Source of the DNA: Gorillibacterium sp.
GTDB taxonomy: Bacteria > Bacillota > Bacilli > Paenibacillales > NBRC-103111
Assembly: GCA_014380705.1 (NCBI GenBank)
Contig: JACMJI010000059.1
Coordinates: forward strand, 1 to 19,991
Direction: 5' to 3'
DNA: 19,991 bases
Shown: piece after piece, positions 1 to 8,429 of the stretch
Layout of the letters: every line of letters begins with the position of its first letter
Numbering within the stretch: position 1 is the stretch's first letter
Program-made: the position numbers and the translations under genes
Notes under the pieces: model-generated
What the model was told of the DNA's origin: nothing
The model's input: the letters and a program-made list of their open reading frames with translations, nothing else
Databases searched by the model: none

Positions 1-39
1 AACCATTAACAAATGAATAAAGCTCGTGTGTTTTTTCAT
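1..39 (-). CDS. Possible 5' end of a further minus-strand gene (partial)
   Basis: Only 13 codons are inside the window: an ATG at 37-39 followed by MKKHTSFIHLLMV, open to the edge. A Lys-Lys start followed by hydrophobic residues would suit a signal peptide or a first membrane segment. The start is preceded by an AAGGG ribosome-binding-like sequence about 7 nt upstream and by a candidate promoter at 63-91. It follows the GH43 gene in the same direction, so it could belong to the same sugar-use locus, for example a secreted enzyme or binding protein. The fragment is too short to name, and it may be chance. Confidence 0.35.
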   Translation of the reverse strand, partial: MKKHTSFIHLLMV

Positions 40-62
40 TATCGGTCCCTTTTCTCTTATGG

Positions 63-91
63 AATATTTGCTTTGCCAGCGGTTGAGTCAA
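63..91 (-). promoter_or_regulatory. Candidate SigA promoter for the partial gene at the left edge
   Basis: On the minus strand TTGACT (86-91) and AATATT (63-68) are separated by 17 nt. The -10 box is a poor match, but the spacing is ideal and the ATG at 39 lies just downstream. The predicted leader would be only about 17 nt long. Confidence 0.3.
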
Positions 92-210
92 ACAACAAAT
101 AACTGGGGAGTGATTCTCTCTAGCAATCCAATTTATTCTACCATTCCTTCTTCTATAAAACACCAATATTTTCTAAAATTGTATCAAATATTGCCGAGGG
201 GGGGGTTAGG

Positions 211-258
211 GATCGACGAAGAAACCAAGGCAGTTAAGCATTGGTTTCTTCGTCGATC
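211..258. repeat. Perfect 17-bp inverted repeat after the GH43 gene
   Basis: Arms 211-227 and 242-258 are exact reverse complements with a 14-nt loop. The element lies about 60 nt past the stop of the last gene of the sugar operon, where a terminator is expected. Neither strand has a U-tract after the stem. Read on the minus strand, the stem is instead followed within a few bases by a run of eight C (198-205 are G on the plus strand). It may be a 3' stabilising hairpin or a non-canonical terminator. Confidence 0.6.
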
Positions 259-320
259 TGTTCAGCTAACTGTGAGGCTCTGCCCCAGGTCTGGTCTTTT
301 GGTGCTGCGTAATTAAATGA

Positions 321-1274
321 TTACTTGGACTGAAAATATCCCAAATCCCACTCCTCCATCCATGAAATGACCATACCATCCTCTCCGAAACGGATGGGCA
401 GCCAAACATAGCGCGAATCGGATAGTTTGTCCGGGTTCCAACGATCAGCCATGAAAATAAAAGCATCCTCCAATCCCTGCACAGGAAGAACAAAAGTGCT
501 CTGGGCCAAGAAGGTCTTCTTGGCAAGAGAACCCTCGCAGGGGTTGTCCTTAAGCTCCCATCTGCCCATTATACTGGCAGCTTCCGCATATAACGCTACA
601 TTAGGATACCAGCCGGTACAGCTCGAGGATAGCATGTAATACTTTCCGTTTCGCTTGAAGACAGCCGGTGCTTCCCTGGACTGGTCGATGAAACATTTAA
701 CAAATTCACCTGCGGTGCTCAAGTAGTCCGGGGTCAGCTTCGATATATAAAGCGTCTTATTCCAGTCGGAGGAGTGCACCAGATAAGCCTGATCATCGTC
801 ATCCTTGAACAAGGTCATATCCCTGCTGTCCACACCATTCGGGAATACACTGCCCAGATAACGGAAAGGACCAGTAGGAGAATGGCTGACGGCAACCCCG
901 GCCTTGGCCTTCGTATAATCCTCGCTGTCGATATGCATCCACATCACAAATTGCCCGGTAGCGCCGTTATAAATCACCTTGGGGCGCTCTACGACTTTGG
1001 AAATATGCAGATCATGAGCCTGATCTTCCTGTTCTGCAGGAAGCACCACCCCTTCATGTCTCCAATGGTAGAGGTCCTTGGATGAATAGCAGGAAACCCC
1101 TACCACATCGATACGGAATTCACAGCCATTGCTGGGGCTGGTTGGGCCATCCTTGTTCTCCCCGTACCAATAATACGTTCCGTTGTCGTACAGAATGCCG
1201 CCGCCATGAGCCTGGATCGGCTTACCATCCGTATCGTTCCATACCTGTCCCGGTTTAAATCGATTCGTCATCAC
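321..1274 (-). CDS. GH43 glycoside hydrolase, subfamily 24-like (putative exo-beta-1,3-galactanase)
   Basis: This 317-aa protein is a single five-bladed beta-propeller GH43 domain with no signal peptide, so it is probably cytoplasmic. The opening (WNDTDGKPIQAHGGGILY), VVERPKV near residue 94, DSRD near 149 and REAPAVF near 200 match, from memory of the family, the fungal exo-beta-1,3-galactanase Pc1,3Gal43A. In that enzyme a Glu is the catalytic acid and a Gln replaces the usual Asp base. The corresponding residues here appear to be Glu201 and Gln258 (LAQSTF). The expected role is removing galactose units from beta-1,3-galactan oligosaccharides; the substrate is inferred. It is the last gene of the operon, 44 nt after the GH-A hydrolase. 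The start is GTG at 1274, about 7 nt after AGGAG; the next codon, ATG, is an alternative. Family call is firm, subfamily call good. Confidence 0.85.
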   Translation of the reverse strand: MMTNRFKPGQVWNDTDGKPIQAHGGGILYDNGTYYWYGENKDGPTSPSNGCEFRIDVVGVSCYSSKDLYHWRHEGVVLPAEQEDQAHDLHISKVVERPKVIYNGATGQFVMWMHIDSEDYTKAKAGVAVSHSPTGPFRYLGSVFPNGVDSRDMTLFKDDDDQAYLVHSSDWNKTLYISKLTPDYLSTAGEFVKCFIDQSREAPAVFKRNGKYYMLSSSCTGWYPNVALYAEAASIMGRWELKDNPCEGSLAKKTFLAQSTFVLPVQGLEDAFIFMADRWNPDKLSDSRYVWLPIRFGEDGMVISWMEEWDLGYFQSK

Positions 1275-1318
1275 AGTACCACTCCTGGTTCATATTGTAT
1301 AAAAAAGCATCATTCTCG

Positions 1319-3319
1319 TTAAAATCCGTCCTTGTTCCATTCCTTCGGTTCATCCGAATAAGGCGGCGCTTTCCCGGTCAGAACAGCGAATAAATTCCGG
1401 TGCGCAGCTTGAATACCTTCGACAAAAGGCTCGTAAGGCCTGTGACAGACGTCAACGACACCGATTTGGAAAGCCTCTCCGTCGAATCGGCCCAAGCCCG
1501 CCTGATCATTTAGAATGAAATAGTGGGTCCCGACAATCGAGTCCATGGACGCCGCCTGCTCGACATAATACTGATAGGCCTTGCCTCTCTCCTCCTGTGA
1601 CGTCACACTCTTCAGTCCACAGCTCATTAGTCCTACATCTGGCGCCCCGAAGTGGAATTCCCCGATAAGCACGGGCTTCCCCGTATGCACCTTAATAAGC
1701 TCAATATCCTCAGGCTTGGGGCACAGCTTGTAGCAGTTTATCGAGAATACATCCAGATATTCCTGTCCGCAGAAAACAAGCTCTGAAGAAACCCATGCAT
1801 ACCTCATCCCCAAATTCAGATGCTCCATGTCCACCCGACGGGCGGCCTCTGCAGGGATCTGAATATACCGTTCGACCAGAACCCGGGTAAACCCGAACAG
1901 ATCCGCTTCGGCTCCATCCGGGAAATCCTCATAGGCAAAGGTCAACACTTGCTCGAAGCTTTCCAGTTGCATTCCCCATGCTGCGGCAAGCCCCTCGGGT
2001 TCGTTGCCATAAATGTCCCGCAAATAATGGATGAATTCCTGTTTGGAGGCCAGAGGCCGTTGCGGCTCCCTGAACATCTCACGAGCCAGATTGATCCGGC
2101 CAGCAAAGGCCCAGGACGGTTCGTTAGTCATAAAATATCCAATTAGGTAAGGGTCCCCGCGGAAGGTCTTCAGCTGTTCAGCAAAAAGGATTGACCGCTC
2201 CGCATAGCTCTCATGATAAACATCCGGGAAATCCCGGAATATCCGGTAGTCCGTTACCGGAAAACCATCCATGGGAAACACATAAGGCGTCCGAGACCAG
2301 GCACAATACCGGGGATCCGACCAGTTGCCCACCGTATTGAAGCCCCACTCTTCCATCCGGCTCTTGGTGAGCTGAGCCCACGCCTTCCACCACTCGCCGC
2401 CGAAGGCGCGGATCAGGTTGGCAACGGAATAGTTGAAGTAGGTGTCTGGAGGGAATACTTCCCCCTCCCGGTAAGCATCGCTGAATTCGCCGGAACGGTC
2501 TGGCAGCCATTGCAGACACTTCTCGAGCCCTTCGATCCTGCCTGCTTCCCCCGGACTCACCACGTCGAGTCCAGTGCTGTAAAACCCGAAGCCATCTGGA
2601 TCCACCAGCCACCATCTGCTATCATCCTTCTCGGTGCGGAAAAAACCGGTCGGCTTAAAGGGCCGTTCCAAATACCCGCCAAAACGGCTCAAACCGACCG
2701 AGGAAGGCTTCTCCACCCCCGACTTATTGAGCTGAATGCGGCGTTCCGCTTCCTCCCGAAGCGCCTTCACGAGATCCTCTGTGCTATTTACCCTGCCCGG
2801 CCAATTCTTTATAAGAAGCTGCCCCCGCTCATCTACAAGCGGTTTCGGCTTTGCCAAGGAACAGTCTGGCTGCTCCAATACGGCTTCCACGGTGTGCAGA
2901 ATAAAGGGGGAAGTCCCCTTCGGACAAGAAAGGCGGAGCCGGCTCACCTTAGTCGGGCACAAGGCCCTTCCGGACATAAAGCCCTTAAGCAACCCCGGAG
3001 TCCGCTCCAGCTTAAGACGCTGCGCATCCAGCATCGACAAGGGAAAAGCAACCCTTACCCGCAGACCGGGCAATATAGATAGTTTACAGTCAAAATCAGC
3101 GGGGCTCCCCTGCTCCCATCCCTTGGCACTGCTGTAGAATTCCAGTGCAAAAGAAAACTGAGCCGACCCGCTTCCGGTTAGCTCCAGAAGCAGATAAGCT
3201 TTTCCCGACAAATCCGGAAGGGGCATCTCCAGCCACCCCTCTTGTCCGCCGGTTTCCACGCTGATCCCCTCCGGCTCGGTAATTTGCAGGCTCCAGCCTA
3301 TATCATAGTTGTTGATCAA
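1319..3319 (-). CDS. Clan GH-A glycoside hydrolase, GH50 beta-agarase-like
   Basis: This 666-aa protein has no signal peptide. An N-terminal part of about 150 residues is probably a beta-sandwich domain like the carbohydrate-binding-like domain of GH50 enzymes, followed by a TIM barrel from about residue 220 (RWWLVDPDGFGFYSTGLDVV). Clan GH-A catalytic residues are visible: acid/base Glu400 in MTNEPSW and nucleophile Glu553 in LIGEFHFGAPD. The later GRFDGEAFQIGVVD stretch resembles the active-site region of GH50 agarases. The family link is from memory and substrate could be another beta-galactan. Its start is TTG, with AGGAGGAG 7 nt upstream, and it overlaps the kinase stop codon by 4 nt (TTGA), implying translational coupling. 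It probably acts in the cytoplasm with the GH43 enzyme that follows. Confidence 0.8.
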   Translation of the reverse strand: MINNYDIGWSLQITEPEGISVETGGQEGWLEMPLPDLSGKAYLLLELTGSGSAQFSFALEFYSSAKGWEQGSPADFDCKLSILPGLRVRVAFPLSMLDAQRLKLERTPGLLKGFMSGRALCPTKVSRLRLSCPKGTSPFILHTVEAVLEQPDCSLAKPKPLVDERGQLLIKNWPGRVNSTEDLVKALREEAERRIQLNKSGVEKPSSVGLSRFGGYLERPFKPTGFFRTEKDDSRWWLVDPDGFGFYSTGLDVVSPGEAGRIEGLEKCLQWLPDRSGEFSDAYREGEVFPPDTYFNYSVANLIRAFGGEWWKAWAQLTKSRMEEWGFNTVGNWSDPRYCAWSRTPYVFPMDGFPVTDYRIFRDFPDVYHESYAERSILFAEQLKTFRGDPYLIGYFMTNEPSWAFAGRINLAREMFREPQRPLASKQEFIHYLRDIYGNEPEGLAAAWGMQLESFEQVLTFAYEDFPDGAEADLFGFTRVLVERYIQIPAEAARRVDMEHLNLGMRYAWVSSELVFCGQEYLDVFSINCYKLCPKPEDIELIKVHTGKPVLIGEFHFGAPDVGLMSCGLKSVTSQEERGKAYQYYVEQAASMDSIVGTHYFILNDQAGLGRFDGEAFQIGVVDVCHRPYEPFVEGIQAAHRNLFAVLTGKAPPYSDEPKEWNKDGF

Positions 3320-5052
3320 TGGGACTCCTCCTCTTTACTCTCCGGAGGTTTCATAGGAATGGCGGGAATGTGCAGCTCCACGCGGGTCCCTCCTTCTTTT
3401 ATCCGGAATAATCTAACGCCGTAGCGCTCTCCGTACTGTAGTTTAATTCTTTCATTCACATTTCGAATTCCATATCCCAACGAATGGTCCTCATCGAAGG
3501 ACAATTCCTTAAGCAACTCCTCCGGTATGCCGATCCCGTCATCCTCCACTGTTATAACCAGATGATCCTCCTCTTTTTCCAACCGAACGGCAAGTTTCAG
3601 CGAATTCTCATCCCTCCAAGCATGGAGCAAGGCATTCTCCACAAAGGGTTGAACAATCACCTTTACCGTCTCGCAGTCCAACAAGGAGGGTTCCACCTCA
3701 AAGTGGATGTCCATACGCTCTCCATACTTGATCTTCTGGATGTCGAGATAGCTGCGCACCTGTTCGAATTCATCCCGGATCGAAATCAGCAGCCTCCCAT
3801 GGTTCAGGGTAAGCCGATAAAACCGCGCCAAGCCCATAACCATCCGGTGCATCTCGTCCACCTTGCCCATCTTCCCTAACCGGCTGATGGAGGAGAGGGT
3901 GTTATAAAGGAAATGGGGGTTAATCTGGGATTGAAGGGAAGTAAGCTCCGCCTCTTTCTTCCTCAGGTTGACCGTATAGACCTGTTCGATCAAATGCTCT
4001 GTGGTTTCCGCCATTTCATTGAAGGCATCGGCGATATCCGACAACTCATCGTTCCCCCTGTACCGAATACGCTTACTGAAGTCTCCTTCCCGGAAGATAT
4101 TCAAGGACCGGACAATGATGTGAATTCTCTTGGAGAAGAAACCTGACATCCAAACACTGATCCCAGCTAGAGCAAGCGCCCCCATAATGGAGACAAGAAT
4201 CGTATTCCATTTCAGCTCATTGGCACTGGCCTTAAGCTCGGGAAGCGGCACCCAAGCATCGAGCTGCCAATCGACCCCGGGAATCTTCTGGGTCAGATGG
4301 ATTCTCTCCACATTACCGGGCGCCCCCCCTTGGTTCTGTGCGAAGCTGTTATATAAGAGGCTGCCGGATCCGGTTGACAGCACCAGCCGGCTTCCGAAGC
4401 CGACCTTCTCATAATCAACGGCCTCCAGAATATCCTTCAACCCGATGATCACCCGGATATAACCCAGCCGTTTCCTAGGAAAGCTGTTGAAATCGATCAA
4501 GGAGCGCATATGGGTAATGGTACCGTACTTCCGGTCCTTCTCCGTCTGGAACCATGCTCCGTCAATGCCTGGATCTCCAAGACTACGGAACCAATCCTCA
4601 CCCGCGATTCCGGAGGTGTATCGGATTTCGAATCGGTTGCCCTGCAATGGATTTTCAGTCCCTGAATAAACTTCAGGTAGATTCTCCTGATCTAAATAGA
4701 CAATAATCTGACTGTGTCCTACCGCCATGTTAGCCGCCGAATTAACCTTGGGAAGCAGTTTGGTCGTTGTGGCCTCGTAATTGAACCATCCCTCGTAGCT
4801 CCCGTTTAGGGTCAGCTGGAGATCCTCGTCATAAAACAACTGATCGGAGCCCCGCTTGACCATTTGGAGCTTGTACTCCACATTATCGGAAATCTGCTGC
4901 AGGATTCCTTGGATATTTTTTTGGGAAGCAGCTGTTATGATCCTCTCCGAAGAACGATAGGAGAAATAACCATTAAGCAGTATGGGAATGAGCAGAATTA
5001 GCAAGTAAGAGGACAACAGCTTGACTCCGTACGGAATCCGTTTCACTTTCAT
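3316..5052 (-). CDS. YesM-type two-component sensor histidine kinase
   Basis: The protein is 578 aa from the ATG at 5052. Order of parts: first membrane helix (about 13-30), extracellular sensor region (about 35-280, Cache-like by architecture), second membrane helix (about 284-305), HAMP linker (about 308-360), a His_kinase domain with phospho-accepting His380 in QINPHFLYN, and a HATPase_c domain (N box VENALLHAW near 471, G box DDGIGIP at 504-510, then GYGIRNVNERI). It should autophosphorylate and pass phosphate to the regulator encoded just upstream, probably in response to an extracellular sugar or its binding protein. Start choice is uncertain: GGAG lies only 2 nt before this ATG, while GTG at 5046 has 8-nt spacing; a TTG at 5103 would overlap the regulator. 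It ends overlapping the GH-A gene. Confidence 0.9.
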   Translation of the reverse strand: MKVKRIPYGVKLLSSYLLILLIPILLNGYFSYRSSERIITAASQKNIQGILQQISDNVEYKLQMVKRGSDQLFYDEDLQLTLNGSYEGWFNYEATTTKLLPKVNSAANMAVGHSQIIVYLDQENLPEVYSGTENPLQGNRFEIRYTSGIAGEDWFRSLGDPGIDGAWFQTEKDRKYGTITHMRSLIDFNSFPRKRLGYIRVIIGLKDILEAVDYEKVGFGSRLVLSTGSGSLLYNSFAQNQGGAPGNVERIHLTQKIPGVDWQLDAWVPLPELKASANELKWNTILVSIMGALALAGISVWMSGFFSKRIHIIVRSLNIFREGDFSKRIRYRGNDELSDIADAFNEMAETTEHLIEQVYTVNLRKKEAELTSLQSQINPHFLYNTLSSISRLGKMGKVDEMHRMVMGLARFYRLTLNHGRLLISIRDEFEQVRSYLDIQKIKYGERMDIHFEVEPSLLDCETVKVIVQPFVENALLHAWRDENSLKLAVRLEKEEDHLVITVEDDGIGIPEELLKELSFDEDHSLGYGIRNVNERIKLQYGERYGVRLFRIKEGGTRVELHIPAIPMKPPESKEEESH

Positions 5053-5080
5053 CACTCCAGGCTGATAGTAAGCTGCGGGA

Positions 5081-6646
5081 TCAACGTCTCTTCCGGTAAT
5101 CAATCGGCGAAACTCCGAAACGATCCTTGAAAATTTTAGAGAAGTGGGTCAGGTTTTTGTAACCGATCCGGTCCGCAATTTCATATATTTTGAGCTTGGG
5201 GTCAGTGAGCAACGTGCATGCCATCTCTAGACGCTTTGATATCATATAGTCGCTAAAGGATTCCCCTATCTCTTCCTTGAATAAATACCCAAGGTAATTC
5301 GGCGTAAAGCCGAAAGCCTCCGCCACCATACGCAGGGATAGGTTTCCATCGATATGGTTCTCCATATAGCGGCAAACCTCTTCAATGAGCTTCCAGTTTT
5401 TACGTGCCTTCTTATTATGAAGCAACTCGGATAGCTCGAAGAAACGCCTCCGTAACCAAGATTCGATATCATCCATTGTCTCGAAGCGGTACAGGATGTC
5501 CAAGTGTTGGAAGTTCCATCCGAGCAGCTCGTACAGGTCCTCATTCAGCTTCTGCATGTATTGATTAAGCCGGGAAATGATGTGAAGAAAAAAATTATAG
5601 ACCGTAATGCTTTTATCCAGCTGCTTCGCAATGCCAAACAAGCGCTGAAGACAGTCATCGATTCCAACCAGGTCGTAGTTGGCCATGGCGTTGAAAATAT
5701 TATCCAGAATTGACTCCAGACTGTCGGAGGACTGCAGCGACCTGGACTTAACCTCGTGCAAAGAGATTACCTTCCCTTTGCCCTGGAACATCTTGGACCG
5801 GAGAGCCGCTTGTGCATTCAGGTAAGCGGAATGGACCTCATCCGGTTGGGTGACTGTACTGCCAATTCCAATGGTGACGGATACTGGGAATACATCGGCT
5901 ATACGCCCGATGCAAGACTTCAGACTGAGCCGCATCGATTCATTGTATTTTACCATAATCAAAGCGGTCCGTCCGGCTTCCATCCGGCAATGCATGCCAA
6001 GCCCATGCTCCTGCATATAATCGCTAATGAATGAATGAACGCTATCCAGAATGGCTCTTCTTTCATTATCATCGAAGTGATTCAGCTTCCACTCCACATC
6101 GTCAACCTCGGTCAAGCCTATGGTTAAGGACTGCTGCTTTACATTCATCCCGTACTGATGAAGGATCTGCCAGACTTTATCAAAGCCGACTGTCCCGTCC
6201 AACCATTGCTTAAGCAGCTCGCTGCGCAAATAAGGAAGGGATTCTCGGATCACATCGTCCTCTTTGGCCTCGGAATCCAGCTTCTGCTTCACTTCCGATA
6301 AGGTGGCTATGATCTCCTGATCGTCCACAGGCTTGAGGATGTACCCCGCCGCCTTCACCGAGATCGCCTTCTTGGCATATTGGAAGTTGTCATACCCGCT
6401 GATGATGATCGCTTTCATCCGGGGCTGCAGTTCAACGGAACGTTCAATAAGCTCTAAGCCCGTCATGGAGGGCATTTGGATATCCGTAACCAGCAGATCA
6501 ATCGGCATAGTGCCCATGATACGAAGCGCCTCCGTAGCGCTTGTTACCGCAGACACCACCTCCATGCCGAGATCCTTCCAGGGGATTAACGTCCTCATCC
6601 CTTCCAGATCGATGTATTCATCGTCAACAAGCAGCACCTTGTACAT
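5081..6646 (-). CDS. YesN-type response regulator with AraC DNA-binding domain
   Basis: This 521-aa protein starts with a receiver domain (1-about 120): acidic pair Asp8-Asp9, phospho-acceptor Asp55 in LLVTDIQMP, and Lys105 in ILKPVDD. A long middle region of unknown detail follows, then a C-terminal AraC-type double helix-turn-helix (about 415-521, ending IGYKNLTHFSKIFKDRFGVSP). It is expected to activate the sugar operon when phosphorylated by the kinase encoded 28 nt downstream. The ATG at 6646 was chosen because the receiver fold begins MYKVLLVDDE and GGTGGAG lies 6 nt upstream; the longer reading from 6751 would run into the binding-protein gene. A stable hairpin lies between it and the binding-protein gene. 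Confidence 0.92.
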   Translation of the reverse strand: MYKVLLVDDEYIDLEGMRTLIPWKDLGMEVVSAVTSATEALRIMGTMPIDLLVTDIQMPSMTGLELIERSVELQPRMKAIIISGYDNFQYAKKAISVKAAGYILKPVDDQEIIATLSEVKQKLDSEAKEDDVIRESLPYLRSELLKQWLDGTVGFDKVWQILHQYGMNVKQQSLTIGLTEVDDVEWKLNHFDDNERRAILDSVHSFISDYMQEHGLGMHCRMEAGRTALIMVKYNESMRLSLKSCIGRIADVFPVSVTIGIGSTVTQPDEVHSAYLNAQAALRSKMFQGKGKVISLHEVKSRSLQSSDSLESILDNIFNAMANYDLVGIDDCLQRLFGIAKQLDKSITVYNFFLHIISRLNQYMQKLNEDLYELLGWNFQHLDILYRFETMDDIESWLRRRFFELSELLHNKKARKNWKLIEEVCRYMENHIDGNLSLRMVAEAFGFTPNYLGYLFKEEIGESFSDYMISKRLEMACTLLTDPKLKIYEIADRIGYKNLTHFSKIFKDRFGVSPIDYRKRR

Positions 6647-6684
6647 GTCTGTCTCCACCCTTGTTGTTCGGATAATGAGAGTAA

Positions 6685-6703
6685 GGGGGGCTGAGAGCCC
6701 CCC
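6685..6703 (-). terminator. GC-rich intercistronic hairpin between binding-protein and regulator genes
   Basis: GGGGGGCT and AGCCCCCC form a perfect 8-bp stem with a 3-nt loop. On the minus strand it lies 11 nt after the binding-protein stop codon and is followed by TTACTCTC, a weak U-tract. It could partly terminate transcription or protect the upstream mRNA, giving more binding protein than regulators and hydrolases. Confidence 0.6.
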
Positions 6704-6714
6704 TTGCTTTATAT

Positions 6715-8361
6715 CTATTGATTCTTTATGCGTTTCAGGTTTTCCTGCCACTTATCGGTCATCACTTTAAGAACTTTATCGTAGCCTGCTTTTATGGCGT
6801 CCTCCTGTGCTTTGTCGAGAAGCTGCAGCACCTCTTCATCGTTCTTCGCGAAAACCATTTTGGCATAGGCTTCTTTCTCAATGTCCTTTACCCTCTGGAA
6901 AGCGACTCCTTCTTCAGAATCCGGAGCCGGGAGGATGTTTTCAAACTCGGTCACGTTCAAAGTCGTTTTCTTGAAGATATCGATTGCGCCCGCCTCATCA
7001 TAAGCATTCGGCTTTTTCGGCATACTGTCATTGCGCACTTGATTGGCGTGAGTAGTCCAGTCGGAATTGGCCATCCAGTTCAAGTTGCCGATGGATTGCT
7101 TCTTGAGTTCTTCGGGGCTTGTGCTCTTGAATTTTTCGTTTGGCATCGGGATACCGTCCGCATCTGTCTCATCCCAATATAAGCCTTTCGGTCCGAAGTT
7201 CAACACCTGCTGACCTTCCACACCCGTAGCCCAATCGAAGAAGGCAAAGATTTTCTCGGGTTCCTTGGCGTTCTTGGTAATGACACTGACGTTCCAGCCA
7301 AGCGTACTCATTGGTGCCGTTTTAATTTTGGATTTGTCGAGACCGTTCTTGTAAGGAGGGAACAGAATGCTATAGGATCTCTCCGGATCTTCCTCGACAC
7401 CGCCGTTATGAGAGTTCCTGGCTTTGGTAGCTACATCGAAATGGGCACCGACAGCTACCCGGTCCATTCTCTCATCCGCTTGCTCGGCTTTCATAGTGAA
7501 AGCATCCTGGGATACCAGCTTTTCGCGGAACAGCTTGCTGGTAAACAGGACCATATCTTTATATGCCGGGTCCGTAAAGATCGATTTAATCTCATTATCC
7601 TGTGGATAACCCAACATGTCTGACGCAAACTTGTGAACCTTGTTTTCTCCAAAGGAGGCATACAGGATCTTACTGCCCTGGAATTCAGCACCGCCGTCGA
7701 ACGGTATGGAGTCCGGGTAAGTTTCCTTCACTTTTTTCAGATAGGCATACAAATCGTCCATAGTTTCCAGTTTAGGCTTGCCTAGAGCATTATAATATTT
7801 ATTACTAATCATCCAGCCTGTGTTTCCGTAGCCTTGATCCCCTTGATACCAGTTAGGAAACCCGTACAGCTTGCCGTCGCTTGCACGGAGCATGCCCAAG
7901 GTAGTATTGCCCGCCCATTTTTTAAGATTCGGATATTTATTTACATAATCGTCGAGAGCGACCAACTGTCCGGATTTCACCAACTTCTCGAGGTCAGCAC
8001 CGCGGTCCAGGGTTATAACATCCGGTAGGTCACTGGATACGATCATCGTATTCAGCTTCTGTTGGGCCGCGCCGCCGGATGAAATCCATTCCACATTGAC
8101 ACCTTTGTTTTCTATGATCCACTTGCCTGTCAAATCGTTGTCCCAAGGGATTGCCGTTGCCCAGTCGTAGTGCACATACCATTTGTAGTTGAGTCCCTTG
8201 AAGTCTACAACCGAATTTTCGGGTTTCTGCGTTTCCGCAGCCGCCATGGAAGGTGCCGCGCTGGGTGCCGGCAAGGTCTCTTTCTTGCTGCAGGCAGACA
8301 ATAGAGTACTGAAAGACAACACACCTGCCATGAGGACGATAAAAGCTTTTCTGTTCTTCAT
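6715..8361 (-). CDS. Sugar ABC transporter solute-binding lipoprotein (LplA-like)
   Basis: The 548-aa protein has a lipoprotein signal: MKNRK, a hydrophobic stretch, then lipobox LSAC with the lipid-accepting Cys at residue 24, followed by a Ser/Ala/Pro-rich linker. The mature protein should be anchored outside the membrane and bind an oligosaccharide. Its length and operon position after LplB- and YtcP-type permeases fit the large family 1 binding proteins of Paenibacillus. Start is ATG with GAGGGGA about 9 nt upstream. The substrate cannot be read from sequence; the neighbouring hydrolases suggest galactan-derived oligosaccharides. It lies 68 nt after the second permease gene and 68 nt before the response regulator gene. 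Confidence 0.9.
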   Translation of the reverse strand: MKNRKAFIVLMAGVLSFSTLLSACSKKETLPAPSAAPSMAAAETQKPENSVVDFKGLNYKWYVHYDWATAIPWDNDLTGKWIIENKGVNVEWISSGGAAQQKLNTMIVSSDLPDVITLDRGADLEKLVKSGQLVALDDYVNKYPNLKKWAGNTTLGMLRASDGKLYGFPNWYQGDQGYGNTGWMISNKYYNALGKPKLETMDDLYAYLKKVKETYPDSIPFDGGAEFQGSKILYASFGENKVHKFASDMLGYPQDNEIKSIFTDPAYKDMVLFTSKLFREKLVSQDAFTMKAEQADERMDRVAVGAHFDVATKARNSHNGGVEEDPERSYSILFPPYKNGLDKSKIKTAPMSTLGWNVSVITKNAKEPEKIFAFFDWATGVEGQQVLNFGPKGLYWDETDADGIPMPNEKFKSTSPEELKKQSIGNLNWMANSDWTTHANQVRNDSMPKKPNAYDEAGAIDIFKKTTLNVTEFENILPAPDSEEGVAFQRVKDIEKEAYAKMVFAKNDEEVLQLLDKAQEDAIKAGYDKVLKVMTDKWQENLKRIKNQ

Positions 8362-8429
8362 GTCTTGAAATCCCCTCTCGTCTTAATAAGACTATTTATC
8401 TTCAATAGCTGTTTGCTATAGAGACCCTT

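Noticed and set aside
26..316. 96-aa plus-strand reading frame near the left edge
   Set aside because: It crosses the 17-bp inverted repeat, has no ribosome binding site and no recognisable features; likely chance.
2213..3082. 289-aa plus-strand frame opposite the GH-A gene
   Set aside because: Shadow frame on the opposite strand of a clearly coding gene with known catalytic motifs.
6646..6751. Longer start of the response regulator at 6751
   Set aside because: It would overlap the binding-protein gene and add residues before the receiver fold; the ATG at 6646 has a good ribosome binding site.
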